Shown: positions 1 to 5,139, numbered from the stretch's first letter. The stretch is DNA of 5,821 nucleotides from Candidatus Woesearchaeota archaeon (GCA_030679025.1 JAUXTV010000010.1:1-5821), one strand, 5' to 3'. Program-made: numbers and translations. The notes: generated by a model from the sequence alone, not told the origin.

Positions 1-1
1 C

Positions 2-8
2 TTTTAAA
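2..8 (+). promoter_or_regulatory. Possible TATA box for the 66-1175 operon
   Basis: The stretch TTTTAAA followed by GG resembles an archaeal TATA element. A start of transcription about 25 nt downstream would fall near position 30 and give a leader of roughly 35 nt that includes the GAGGT ribosome binding site at 53-57. Sequence to the left is missing, so the BRE cannot be judged. Confidence 0.4.
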
Positions 9-51
9 GGAACCAGTACCTAATTAATCTAATTAGGAACAAGTACCTAAT
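9..51. repeat. Direct repeat pair with a central dyad
   Basis: GGAACCAGTACCTAAT (9-24) and GGAACAAGTACCTAAT (36-51) match at 15 of 16 positions and lie 27 bp apart. Between and overlapping them is a perfect 8-bp inverted repeat, CCTAATTA (19-26) and TAATTAGG (30-37), with a 3-nt centre. The block lies just before the first gene and overlaps the predicted transcription start, so it could be an operator. That role is inferred; the repeats themselves are seen directly. Confidence 0.55.
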
Positions 52-65
52 AGAGGTTAATGTTT

Positions 66-896
66 ATGGGAAAAGAAATGAGGAATGAAGAGTATAAATC
101 ACAAAAATTGCCGATATTTACAAAGATACTTATCGTAATGCTTTGTTTAGTACTCATATCTTTTGCTTGGAAAATCTATGGTCCTCAAACAAGTAATCTC
201 ATTAAATCAGCAACACTAACATGTAATGATCCTTATATTAAAGTTGGAGCTTCTTGTTGTCTTGATTTAAATAAAAATAAAATTTGTGATAAGGATGAAG
301 GATTATCACTTGCTTTAGAACAAAAAAATACCATGGAAACTCCTGTGGAAGAACTTTCTATTAATAATGCTTTAGACCTTGTTACAGCATCAACTAAAGA
401 TAGTACAACAGGAATCCAACAAGAATGGGAACAGTCCATAGAATACTCCAATCCTCCCGATCGTGAAAAAAATCCAAAGGGAGCAATTGCATGGGCAATG
501 GATCTTAGGGGAGAAAAACCCATCTGTACTCAATTTGATAATTATCAACCTTTTGAAGATTTCTTAAGACTCATGGGTATTTTTTTAGGAAATGCAGATC
601 CATCACAATTAGAAGAAGATGATAAATTTTACCAGAAAGAGATTATTCCTTTTATTCAATCTGTAAAAAATTGCGATACGAATTCAAAATTAATTCAGAT
701 AAACTTTGGAAATGTAGGGGGTGTGCAGGAAGAAGAAGTTGCATATCTTATCTATTTTGTTTTATCAGACAAAACTATTGATCGTGATTCTCTTTTGCAA
801 ATCCCTCAAGAAAGATTACAGAACATCAAAGTATCAATCCCTGTAGTTATAATTACTAAATCACGTCAAGTGTATATGTGGCGATTTGGGACTTAA
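66..896 (+). CDS. Membrane-anchored extracellular protein with EF-hand-like loop
   Basis: The product is 276 residues with one N-terminal membrane helix (about residues 17-35) after a short charged tail, so most of the chain is probably outside the cell. Just after the helix is a Cys-rich module with C53, C64, C65 and C74. Within it D67-x-N69-x-N71-x-I73-x-D75-x-x-E78 fits the 12-residue EF-hand/dockerin-type calcium loop exactly. Two further cysteines (C154, C203) lie in the remaining domain, which I do not recognise. The ATG at 66 is preferred because GAGGT (53-57) lies 8 nt before it; the in-frame ATG at 60 would leave only 2 nt, and a third ATG lies at 78. The next gene begins 18 nt after the stop, suggesting an operon. 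Calcium binding is inferred from the motif only; the function is unknown. Confidence 0.85.
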   Translation: MGKEMRNEEYKSQKLPIFTKILIVMLCLVLISFAWKIYGPQTSNLIKSATLTCNDPYIKVGASCCLDLNKNKICDKDEGLSLALEQKNTMETPVEELSINNALDLVTASTKDSTTGIQQEWEQSIEYSNPPDREKNPKGAIAWAMDLRGEKPICTQFDNYQPFEDFLRLMGIFLGNADPSQLEEDDKFYQKEIIPFIQSVKNCDTNSKLIQINFGNVGGVQEEEVAYLIYFVLSDKTIDRDSLLQIPQERLQNIKVSIPVVIITKSRQVYMWRFGT

Positions 897-904
897 TAAA
901 AAAT

Positions 905-910
905 GGTGAT
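905..910 (+). promoter_or_regulatory. Shine-Dalgarno site GGTGAT deciding the 915 start
   Basis: GGTGAT is complementary to the conserved 3' end of archaeal 16S rRNA and lies 4 nt before the ATG at 915. The earlier in-frame ATG at 903 overlaps this site and so is unlikely to be used. Confidence 0.75.
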
Positions 911-914
911 AACT

Positions 915-1175
915 ATGAACTATAAAAAAGGTGAAATATCAGTGTTTATGCAACTGCTGATTATTATTCTAGCGATTGTTGTAGCATTGTTCGCATATCG
1001 TGTCTTCTGGGAAGATACATCAGGATCATTCAGAACCGGATATCTCTGTAAGCATGTGATCAAAGAATTCAAAGGTTGCGATGGTGTCCAAGGATGTCGT
1101 TGCTTGCATCAGTCCTGGGGCGGATTAGGTGGTTGTGATTCCTGCGAGTGTGAAGAGTGTCTATTTCCAGATTAA
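915..1175 (+). CDS. Small pilin-like cysteine-rich surface protein
   Basis: The product is 86 residues. The N-terminus (KKGEISVF, then an uncharged stretch to about residue 28) looks like an archaeal class III signal peptide, with cleavage by a PibD/EppA-type prepilin peptidase possible after G6. The hydrophobic helix would then be the pilin core. The short outer part has eight cysteines at residues 45, 55, 61, 63, 74, 77, 79 and 82, including CxC and CxxCxCxxC groupings. An even number fits four disulfide bonds if the domain is outside the cell; metal binding is the alternative. At about 80 mature residues it is short for a pilin, so it may be a minor pilin or pseudopilin, or simply a small anchored Cys-rich protein. 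It follows the preceding gene by 18 nt with its own strong ribosome binding site and is probably co-transcribed. I know no named family for the Cys domain. Confidence 0.8.
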   Translation: MNYKKGEISVFMQLLIIILAIVVALFAYRVFWEDTSGSFRTGYLCKHVIKEFKGCDGVQGCRCLHQSWGGLGGCDSCECEECLFPD

Positions 1176-1201
1176 AACTATTGATAAGTCATTCAGATAG
1201 A

Positions 1202-1209
1202 TTTTTAAG
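1202..1209 (+). promoter_or_regulatory. TATA box before the 1231 gene
   Basis: TTTTTAAG is centred about 25 nt before the ATG at 1231. No Shine-Dalgarno sequence is present. This is the spacing expected for a leaderless archaeal transcript and favours the ATG at 1231 over the TTG at 1210. Confidence 0.5.
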
Positions 1210-1230
1210 TTGCCATTTCTTTTAGATTTT

Positions 1231-1707
1231 ATGGAAAAAGTTATGAAAGTATGGGCAAAGATTGCCTCTTCATTACTTGTATTTCTTGTATTGTATATGT
1301 TATATTCAACAACTGAAATATTATTTGAAGTAAGTAAACTGATTGAGAAAGGCGCAGATGTAAATTCATCTAGTTTTTTAATCAGTGCTTTAGTGGTTAT
1401 ATTTAGTATGGGACTTATGTCATATCTTTTTTCACCTCTATTCTATTTTGGATGGGTTAAGAACCCAAAGAGTGAAAACATGAAAGATTTGGCAGGGTTT
1501 GTAACAGTCCTATACCCTCTAATGACAATATTAGGGGGCACAATTAGTATTTTGTTTTTTGATTATCATAAAAATATTCTTGGAATTGTCGCTAACTTTC
1601 TAACTCTTTTTTTTGCACTTGTCCTTCAACTTGTCTTCTTAGCTCCTCTATACTATTATGCTTGGAGAGATTTAAGACTATTAAAGAAGACCTCCAAATC
1701 TTCTTGA
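1231..1707 (+). CDS. Four-helix integral membrane protein, unknown function
   Basis: The product is 158 residues from the ATG at 1231. A TTG at 1210 would add seven residues but lies against the TATA element, and another in-frame ATG lies at 1243. Hydrophobic segments suggest four membrane helices near residues 8-28, 46-68, 86-107 and 114-140, with a short basic tail (RLLKK) that probably faces the cytoplasm. The second and third helices are joined by a charged loop (KNPKSENMKD). The fourth ends in a YYYAWRD motif, and FYFGW follows the second, so the protein may be an internal duplication of a two-helix unit, each ending in an aromatic cluster. I do not recognise the family. It has its own promoter and ends 17 bp from the convergent DUF4238 gene. 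Confidence 0.75.
   Translation: MEKVMKVWAKIASSLLVFLVLYMLYSTTEILFEVSKLIEKGADVNSSSFLISALVVIFSMGLMSYLFSPLFYFGWVKNPKSENMKDLAGFVTVLYPLMTILGGTISILFFDYHKNILGIVANFLTLFFALVLQLVFLAPLYYYAWRDLRLLKKTSKSS
1684..1705 (+). terminator. Possible 3'-end hairpin
   Basis: AAGAAGA (1684-1690) and TCTTCTT (1699-1705) form a perfect 7-bp inverted repeat with an 8-nt loop. It covers the last codons of the membrane-protein gene and is followed by a T-rich stretch (GATTTTATCTT). It could mark a transcript end between the two convergent genes. The evidence is structural only, since archaeal termination relies mainly on T-runs. Confidence 0.3.
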
Positions 1708-1724
1708 GATTTTATCTTGCCACT

Positions 1725-2780
1725 TTAAATAGCATCCAATATATTATAGTTAATTTCTGTCATTTCTGGGTTTCTTAAACCATAAGGAATTTCTGTTTTT
1801 TTGTGTTTCAAGAAGGATAAATCTTCAAGATTATATTTTATTTTTGTTGAACTTGTGTGCCATAACTCCCTATAAGTTCCATCTTCCGCAATTCTGCTTG
1901 CCACAACACCATTAACTGTCTTTTGTTTTGGTCTTTTAGATTTAAGTTGATTATATCTTAAGAATATTTGATCTTTCATTCTCATATTACCAAAGTAAAT
2001 ATGTTCATTACAATACAATATCTGTAGTCCATTCAATCTTTGTATGTCTGAATCTTTATTTATTGTTGTCTTTTCTGATTGACCAAGATCATAAAACGTT
2101 GGATCAAAAATAAATAATGCTAATTTTGAGTTTAAAGGAAAGTAAATTTGCAAGCCAGTTGATGATATTCCTTCAGTCCCATTTGGTACTTTGTCATTAA
2201 AGAAAGAATTGTAAAAGACTACTGGATTATCTGAGAAAATGAAGTCTGTTTGAGTCTTATTATCTAATAGAATCATACTCAAATCATAAAGCAATGGTCC
2301 AGACACCAAAGAAAGGAGTACAGAGTTTTTTGAATTTGATTTTATTTTCATATTTTTCAATTTTTCCGTACTTATTTCTACTCCTTGATCTTTTGCACAT
2401 TCAGCAATGTTTGGCTTGTATAGCTCAAATAGTGCGTTTGCTGTCTCTTCTTCAGAATCTCTCGCATATTCAGTTCTTCCATGTTGAAACAATAAATATC
2501 TCTTGAGAGTTTGCTTTTGCTCTTCACTCAAACAAGAAAGGTTTTGATTGTTTATTATTTGAGAGATAAGCTCTTTGCTTGATGTTTCAAGAGAGGAAAA
2601 TAAGGTCTCAACTCTTGGATCTTTGCTATAAAAATAATCTTTTGAGCATTGATCTTTAATGCTTGCAGACTGGATGAACTTCTTGTTGTTTAAGTTGAAT
2701 AAACAAATAGTTTTTCCATCTAATGAAAAATTTCTGAAGTAAAACTGGGAAACAAAGTGCTGATTCTTACCATGGACCAT
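1725..2780 (-). CDS. DUF4238 family protein
   Basis: The product is 351 residues. The N-terminus carries the hallmark of DUF4238, H8-F-V-S-Q12-F-Y-F-R16-N17-F18. Further family-like blocks are the FQHGRTEYAR stretch (98-107), the FxxSDNPVV motif (180-188), a GLQIYFPL strand (209-216) and RLNGLQILYCNEHIYF near residues 248-263. The last ~70 residues look like a family-variable tail. To my knowledge the biochemical role of DUF4238 is not established. The conserved His, Arg and Ser-Asp-Asn residues could suggest an enzyme, but that is inference. No membrane segment or signal peptide is visible, so it should be cytoplasmic. The ATG at 2780 lies about 25 nt after a TATA-like TTTAAATAT with no ribosome binding site, which supports this start. 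The gene is divergent from the nuclease-like gene. Confidence 0.85.
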   Translation of the reverse strand: MVHGKNQHFVSQFYFRNFSLDGKTICLFNLNNKKFIQSASIKDQCSKDYFYSKDPRVETLFSSLETSSKELISQIINNQNLSCLSEEQKQTLKRYLLFQHGRTEYARDSEEETANALFELYKPNIAECAKDQGVEISTEKLKNMKIKSNSKNSVLLSLVSGPLLYDLSMILLDNKTQTDFIFSDNPVVFYNSFFNDKVPNGTEGISSTGLQIYFPLNSKLALFIFDPTFYDLGQSEKTTINKDSDIQRLNGLQILYCNEHIYFGNMRMKDQIFLRYNQLKSKRPKQKTVNGVVASRIAEDGTYRELWHTSSTKIKYNLEDLSFLKHKKTEIPYGLRNPEMTEINYNILDAI

Positions 2781-2800
2781 AGAAATTAACCAAGTTAGAA

Positions 2801-2809
2801 ATATTTAAA
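2801..2809 (-). promoter_or_regulatory. TATA box for the DUF4238 gene
   Basis: Read on the minus strand this is TTTAAATAT, centred about 25 nt upstream of the ATG at 2780. The spacing predicts a leaderless transcript. Because TTTAAA is palindromic, the site could also work weakly in the other direction. Confidence 0.6.
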
Positions 2810-2896
2810 GCCAATGATTGATACAATTTAAGCATTTGTTAGGGGAAAGCACATAATATAGTAGATTAAATCAAAATTGGGACACTTTATTCTCGC

Positions 2897-2950
2897 ACAG
2901 GATGGCAACTTAGAAGCATCTAAGAAAGGTATGAGCACCCCCTGTTTTTT
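2897..2950 (+). ncRNA. Possible structured RNA ending in a T-run
   Basis: An outer stem ACAGG (2897-2901) and CCTGT (2941-2945) encloses a perfect hairpin, CTTAGA (2909-2914) and TCTAAG (2919-2924) with loop AGCA. It ends at six T residues (2945-2950). This could be the end of a small RNA or a terminator in the divergent region. It matches no RNA family that I recognise, and stems this short can occur by chance. Confidence 0.25.
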
Positions 2951-2963
2951 AAGAATATTCATT

Positions 2964-2982
2964 TCTAGCCATCCAAGCTAGA
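2964..2982. promoter_or_regulatory. Dyad upstream of the nuclease promoter
   Basis: TCTAGC (2964-2969) and GCTAGA (2977-2982) form a perfect 6-bp inverted repeat with a 7-nt centre, extendable by two pairs with one bulge. It lies directly before the purine-rich BRE position and the TATA box at 2990, where an archaeal regulator could block or recruit TFB/TBP. The role is inferred. Confidence 0.35.
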
Positions 2983-2989
2983 GAAAGGG

Positions 2990-2997
2990 TTAAATAA
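2990..2997 (+). promoter_or_regulatory. TATA box for the nuclease-like gene
   Basis: TTAAATAA is preceded by purine-rich GAGAAAGGG, a fair BRE. It is centred about 28 nt before the ATG at 3022, and no ribosome binding site is present, so the transcript is probably leaderless. Confidence 0.65.
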
Positions 2998-3021
2998 TGA
3001 TGTTATATAGCTCTTAACACT

Positions 3022-3906
3022 ATGTTGCCTTTTGATGAGATCTATATTGAGAACAATTTCAGGGGAGCAGTTGCTGAAAAAGTATTTGAATTAGTACATC
3101 GTGAATTAAAGATATTTACTTTTAGAACTGGTCAGGAAAACTTATTCCCAAATCTAATTGATTTCTCAAATGCTATGAGAAAAAAACATCATAGATACTA
3201 CTCAGATTATGATGTAGATCAATATATCTATCAGTTTAAAACCCCACCAGATACATTAAATAAAGAAGAATTGGAGGAGTTTAATAGAATATATATTAAT
3301 AATCCGAATGCAGATAGGGTAGATAAAAGTTTACGTGAATTTGCTGAAAATGAAGTAACTAGACTAAGATTCCAAAAAACAACCTTAGGATTAAAAATCT
3401 CTTCAAGCCCAGATTTCACCGTGTTAACTCCTGCAGGAAAAATACTCCAATTTGAAGTTAAATATAGAGCCAATGGAGAATTAAGTGAAGAACAGCAGAA
3501 GAAATATTTAACATTCCATCCAGATACATTCATATTCTTAGTTTCATCTAAAGAACCACATATTAGAATTCTTATTGCGAAAGCTCCTAAAAAGGAAATT
3601 GAGGAATATATGGTAGAATTTTCTAAAATATCCAAGAATGCATTTACTGAATTTTTTGATAAATCTAAATCAAATGTAAGTGGAAAAGAAGCTTTAGAAA
3701 AATTAGAAATACAAGCTGTGGAAGTTGGGATGCGGGCTGCTTTTGAAAAATTAAAAGAGCGAGAACCTAAAGCACGATATGAAGAAGTACCATTTGGAGA
3801 AGATGGATCGATCATAATTTCACTGGGATTGAAATCAGAAAGGCTAATATATCCTGGAGAAGTGCTTAGCAAATATAGCAAGATTATAAGAACTTTTTTC
3901 AAATAA
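3022..3906 (+). CDS. PD-(D/E)XK-like nuclease, putative
   Basis: The product is 294 residues and has the layout of the PD-(D/E)XK nuclease fold. An early helix carries a conserved-looking glutamate (RGAVAEKVFELV, E19). After a charged helical insert (about 75-120) comes P130-D131, then a short hairpin, then E145-V-K147, followed by a hydrophobic strand (TFIFLVSS, 169-176). P-D then E-x-K with about 14 residues between is the metal-binding core of restriction enzymes, Holliday-junction resolvases and related nucleases. The C-terminal 110 residues are charged and unassigned and may recognise the target. No methyltransferase, helicase or recombination gene is in the window, so DNA repair, restriction and mobile-element origins all remain possible. 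The start follows from TATA spacing. Base composition is AT-rich like its surroundings (16 of 60 G+C at 3601-3660). Fold confidence is moderate; the substrate is unknown. Confidence 0.7.
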   Translation: MLPFDEIYIENNFRGAVAEKVFELVHRELKIFTFRTGQENLFPNLIDFSNAMRKKHHRYYSDYDVDQYIYQFKTPPDTLNKEELEEFNRIYINNPNADRVDKSLREFAENEVTRLRFQKTTLGLKISSSPDFTVLTPAGKILQFEVKYRANGELSEEQQKKYLTFHPDTFIFLVSSKEPHIRILIAKAPKKEIEEYMVEFSKISKNAFTEFFDKSKSNVSGKEALEKLEIQAVEVGMRAAFEKLKEREPKARYEEVPFGEDGSIIISLGLKSERLIYPGEVLSKYSKIIRTFFK

Positions 3907-4120
3907 ATGGATGTTTCTGGCTTAGAAATAACTGTTTCTGGCGGATCGTTAATTCTGAACTAAACATTTAAAACCATCTAAGAAAGTCTTTTAAACTAAC
4001 CTTGATTATTACTAAATTGAATTGTGAACCTTTTTGGTCATGTCTCGGTGAGAGCGTTTCCATATTTGCTTCCGGACCTGCAACTTCGGTCTTAAATTTT
4101 GAAATAAGTAAGCACCACAA
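3907..4120. other. Intergenic stretch without a convincing gene
   Basis: This stretch holds the repeat pair TGTTTCTGGC (3912-3921 and 3933-3942), an 18-codon frame in phase after the nuclease stop (3907-3963), and a GC-rich patch at 4041-4090 (26 of 50 G+C). The patch has two small hairpins, TCTC-GGT-GAGA (4043-4053) and GACC/GGTC (4075-4078 with 4088-4091). CATTTAAAA at 3965-3973 could be a TATA box for a small RNA covering that patch. Nothing here can be named. Confidence 0.4.
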
Positions 4121-4130
4121 GATATAAATA
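4121..4130 (+). promoter_or_regulatory. TATA box for the small membrane-peptide operon
   Basis: GATATAAATA is a strong archaeal TATA-like element centred 27-28 nt before the ATG at 4153. Transcription should begin at or next to that ATG. This supports the short gene at 4153 as real despite its size. Confidence 0.7.
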
Positions 4131-4152
4131 GGTAATAACATTTTTTCTATGT

Positions 4153-4311
4153 ATGAAGACAACAGCAGGAATGATTGAAGGAAAGTTCACGATACGTCTT
4201 GTAGGCGCTGTGGTCGGTGCGATAGGATTCATACTAATGGCATATCAGCAGACTGTGCTTGGTACAGCACTTGTAGGTATAGGATCACTCTTGATTGCGG
4301 TGGGTGAATGA
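4153..4311 (+). CDS. Small two-helix membrane protein (52 aa)
   Basis: The product is 52 residues, MKTTAGMIEGKF followed by two glycine- and alanine-rich hydrophobic segments (about 14-31 and 35-51) joined by a tight AYQQT turn. It is almost certainly an integral membrane hairpin. The support is a well-placed TATA box for a leaderless start, a second gene overlapping its stop, and codon use biased to G/C in the third position unlike the AT-rich neighbours (110 of 240 G+C at 4201-4440). The GxxxG-like pattern in both helices (GAVVGAIG, GTALVGIG) suggests tight helix packing or oligomer formation. No family is recognised. A viral or plasmid membrane peptide, a membrane-active toxin, or a subunit of a larger complex are all possible; none is shown. 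Confidence 0.7.
   Translation: MKTTAGMIEGKFTIRLVGAVVGAIGFILMAYQQTVLGTALVGIGSLLIAVGE
4303..4307 (+). promoter_or_regulatory. GGTGA ribosome binding site inside the previous gene
   Basis: GGTGA ends 6 nt before the ATG at 4314, which is good archaeal spacing. It lies in the last codons of the upstream gene. The ATG at 4308, which overlaps the upstream stop as ATGA, directly abuts the site and is less likely. Confidence 0.6.
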
Positions 4312-4313
4312 AC

Positions 4314-4451
4314 ATGGCAGGTATGGATGTTTTTGGTATTGTGCTCGTGGCTATTGCAATAGTCTATGCATTTTGGAAGAAGCGTGATAAGTTGGCGCTC
4401 GCGCTCGTAATTGTATTGCTGGTACTGTTGCTTTTGTTAGGATACTTGTAG
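4314..4451 (+). CDS. Small two-helix membrane protein (45 aa)
   Basis: The product is 45 residues with a short N-terminus, a first hydrophobic segment (about 5-21), a strongly basic turn (WKKRDK, 21-26) and a Leu/Val-rich second segment running to the C-terminus (28-45). By the positive-inside rule the turn faces the cytoplasm and both ends face out. The start at 4314 is chosen from the GGTGA site; starting at 4308 would add two residues and overlap the upstream stop. Spacing to the upstream gene is 2 nt, so the pair should be translated together in similar amounts. Size and layout resemble small holin-like or accessory membrane peptides, but no homology can be claimed. Confidence 0.65.
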   Translation: MAGMDVFGIVLVAIAIVYAFWKKRDKLALALVIVLLVLLLLLGYL

Positions 4452-4490
4452 AGATAGCAATGTAATTCATTTTAGTGCACATTTCGCAAG

Positions 4491-4504
4491 ACATCTTTTT
4501 CTGA
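4491..4504 (+). terminator. T-rich terminator after the small operon
   Basis: CATCTTTTTCTGATT lies about 40 nt after the stop of the 45-residue gene. T-runs like this end archaeal transcripts without needing a hairpin. It sits between two convergent genes, where a terminator is expected. Confidence 0.4.
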
Positions 4505-4530
4505 TTACTGTTAACTATTCTAGATAATAA

Positions 4531-4542
4531 GGAAAGAAAAAA
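4531..4542 (-). terminator. T-rich terminator of the secreted-protein gene
   Basis: On the minus strand TTTTTTCTTTCC begins right after the stop codon of the 169-residue protein gene. A pyrimidine tract starting with six T residues fits an archaeal terminator. Confidence 0.5.
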
Positions 4543-5052
4543 TTAAGCGCATGAATTCCATACGCCTTCATAGACTATTCTGGATATCCTAAGATCTCCA
4601 TTACCTGAAGCGTTACTGCAATCTAAAGTTAGGTTATTAATTCCTTGCAAATCTAACTGATTTAGGCATGAAGGAAGACTTACTATAAACCTAGTGTCAA
4701 TTGGTGGTGTTGGGAAATTATGACAAATTGTGTTATTTAATACCAAATTACATCCTCCACTACCCGTAAAAGTATAATACCCTAAAATCTTCAGATCTTT
4801 AATTCCTATAAGTTTTCCTTCTATCTCTGGTGATAGAATAGCAAAATATCCACTTATAGACCCTGCACCATTCTGATAAAAACTAAAAGCATCTGATAAT
4901 ACGCTACTCTCACTGTTTCTTTGAGAAAACTGTATACTTTTCTTACAATAGTCCAAAGCTGTTGGTGCTGCTTCTGCTTGATGATTCTGTGCTATAACCG
5001 CAACAAGCAAAAGAGCTAAAACTGTTCCGAATAGAAATAATTTTGTTTTCAT
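4543..5052 (-). CDS. Secreted six-cysteine protein, unknown function
   Basis: The product is 169 residues. It begins with a classic Sec signal peptide, a basic MKTK followed by a hydrophobic core (5-21), with cleavage likely near AEA-A (about residue 28). The mature part of about 140 residues has six cysteines (36, 101, 110, 129, 145, 168), an even number consistent with three disulfides outside the cell. It also has three N-glycosylation sequons (N106, N140, N147). The pattern of short alternating polar/hydrophobic segments with many Gly, Ser and Asn suggests a beta-sandwich. No membrane anchor follows, so it is probably released or held by another surface component. The ATG at 5052 follows GGGGGT (5060-5065) at 7 nt spacing. 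I recognise no family. It is divergent from the lipoprotein-like gene at 5161. Confidence 0.8.
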   Translation of the reverse strand: MKTKLFLFGTVLALLLVAVIAQNHQAEAAPTALDYCKKSIQFSQRNSESSVLSDAFSFYQNGAGSISGYFAILSPEIEGKLIGIKDLKILGYYTFTGSGGCNLVLNNTICHNFPTPPIDTRFIVSLPSCLNQLDLQGINNLTLDCSNASGNGDLRISRIVYEGVWNSCA

Positions 5053-5059
5053 ACATTAT

Positions 5060-5065
5060 ACCCCC
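5060..5065 (-). promoter_or_regulatory. Ribosome binding site of the secreted-protein gene
   Basis: On the minus strand the site reads GGGGGT, a variant of the GGAGGT core, 7 nt before the ATG at 5052. An out-of-frame ATG lies 4 nt upstream of the real start. TTTTTTAAAG on the minus strand at 5097-5106 is a plausible TATA box, giving a leader of about 20-25 nt. Confidence 0.5.
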
Positions 5066-5131
5066 TAAAAGTGTTGGTATTGAAGAAGATTGGTTCTTTA
5101 AAAAACTAACTAAACAGCTTATTTGGCAAGG

Positions 5132-5139
5132 TTTAAATA
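5132..5139 (+). promoter_or_regulatory. TATA box for the lipoprotein-like gene
   Basis: TTTAAATA is centred about 25 nt before the ATG at 5161, with no ribosome binding site between, as expected for a leaderless transcript. An in-frame TAA at 5134-5136 lies inside the box, so 5161 is the first possible ATG. Confidence 0.7.

Noticed and set aside
233..523. Minus-strand frame of 96 codons
   Set aside because: It lies wholly opposite the membrane-anchored protein gene, which has a ribosome binding site and sensible domains; this frame has neither.
2294..2506. Plus-strand frame of 70 codons
   Set aside because: It is antisense to the DUF4238 gene, whose family motifs are clear; its hydrophobic look follows from the opposite strand.
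3231..3902. Long minus-strand frame of 223 codons
   Set aside because: It is antisense to the nuclease-like gene, very Ser/Leu/Asn-rich as antisense of AT-rich coding usually is, and lacks a promoter or recognisable motif.
2917..3986. CATCTAAGAAAG at 2917-2928 and 3975-3986, flanking the nuclease gene like attachment repeats
   Set aside because: A 12-bp match in an AT-rich 5.8-kb window is expected about once by chance, and the flanks show no further similarity or integrase.
3968..4162. Minus-strand frame of 64 codons
   Set aside because: Its start overlaps the TATA box and first codons of the 52-residue gene, and no promoter, ribosome binding site or known motif supports it. The GC-rich middle keeps a small doubt.
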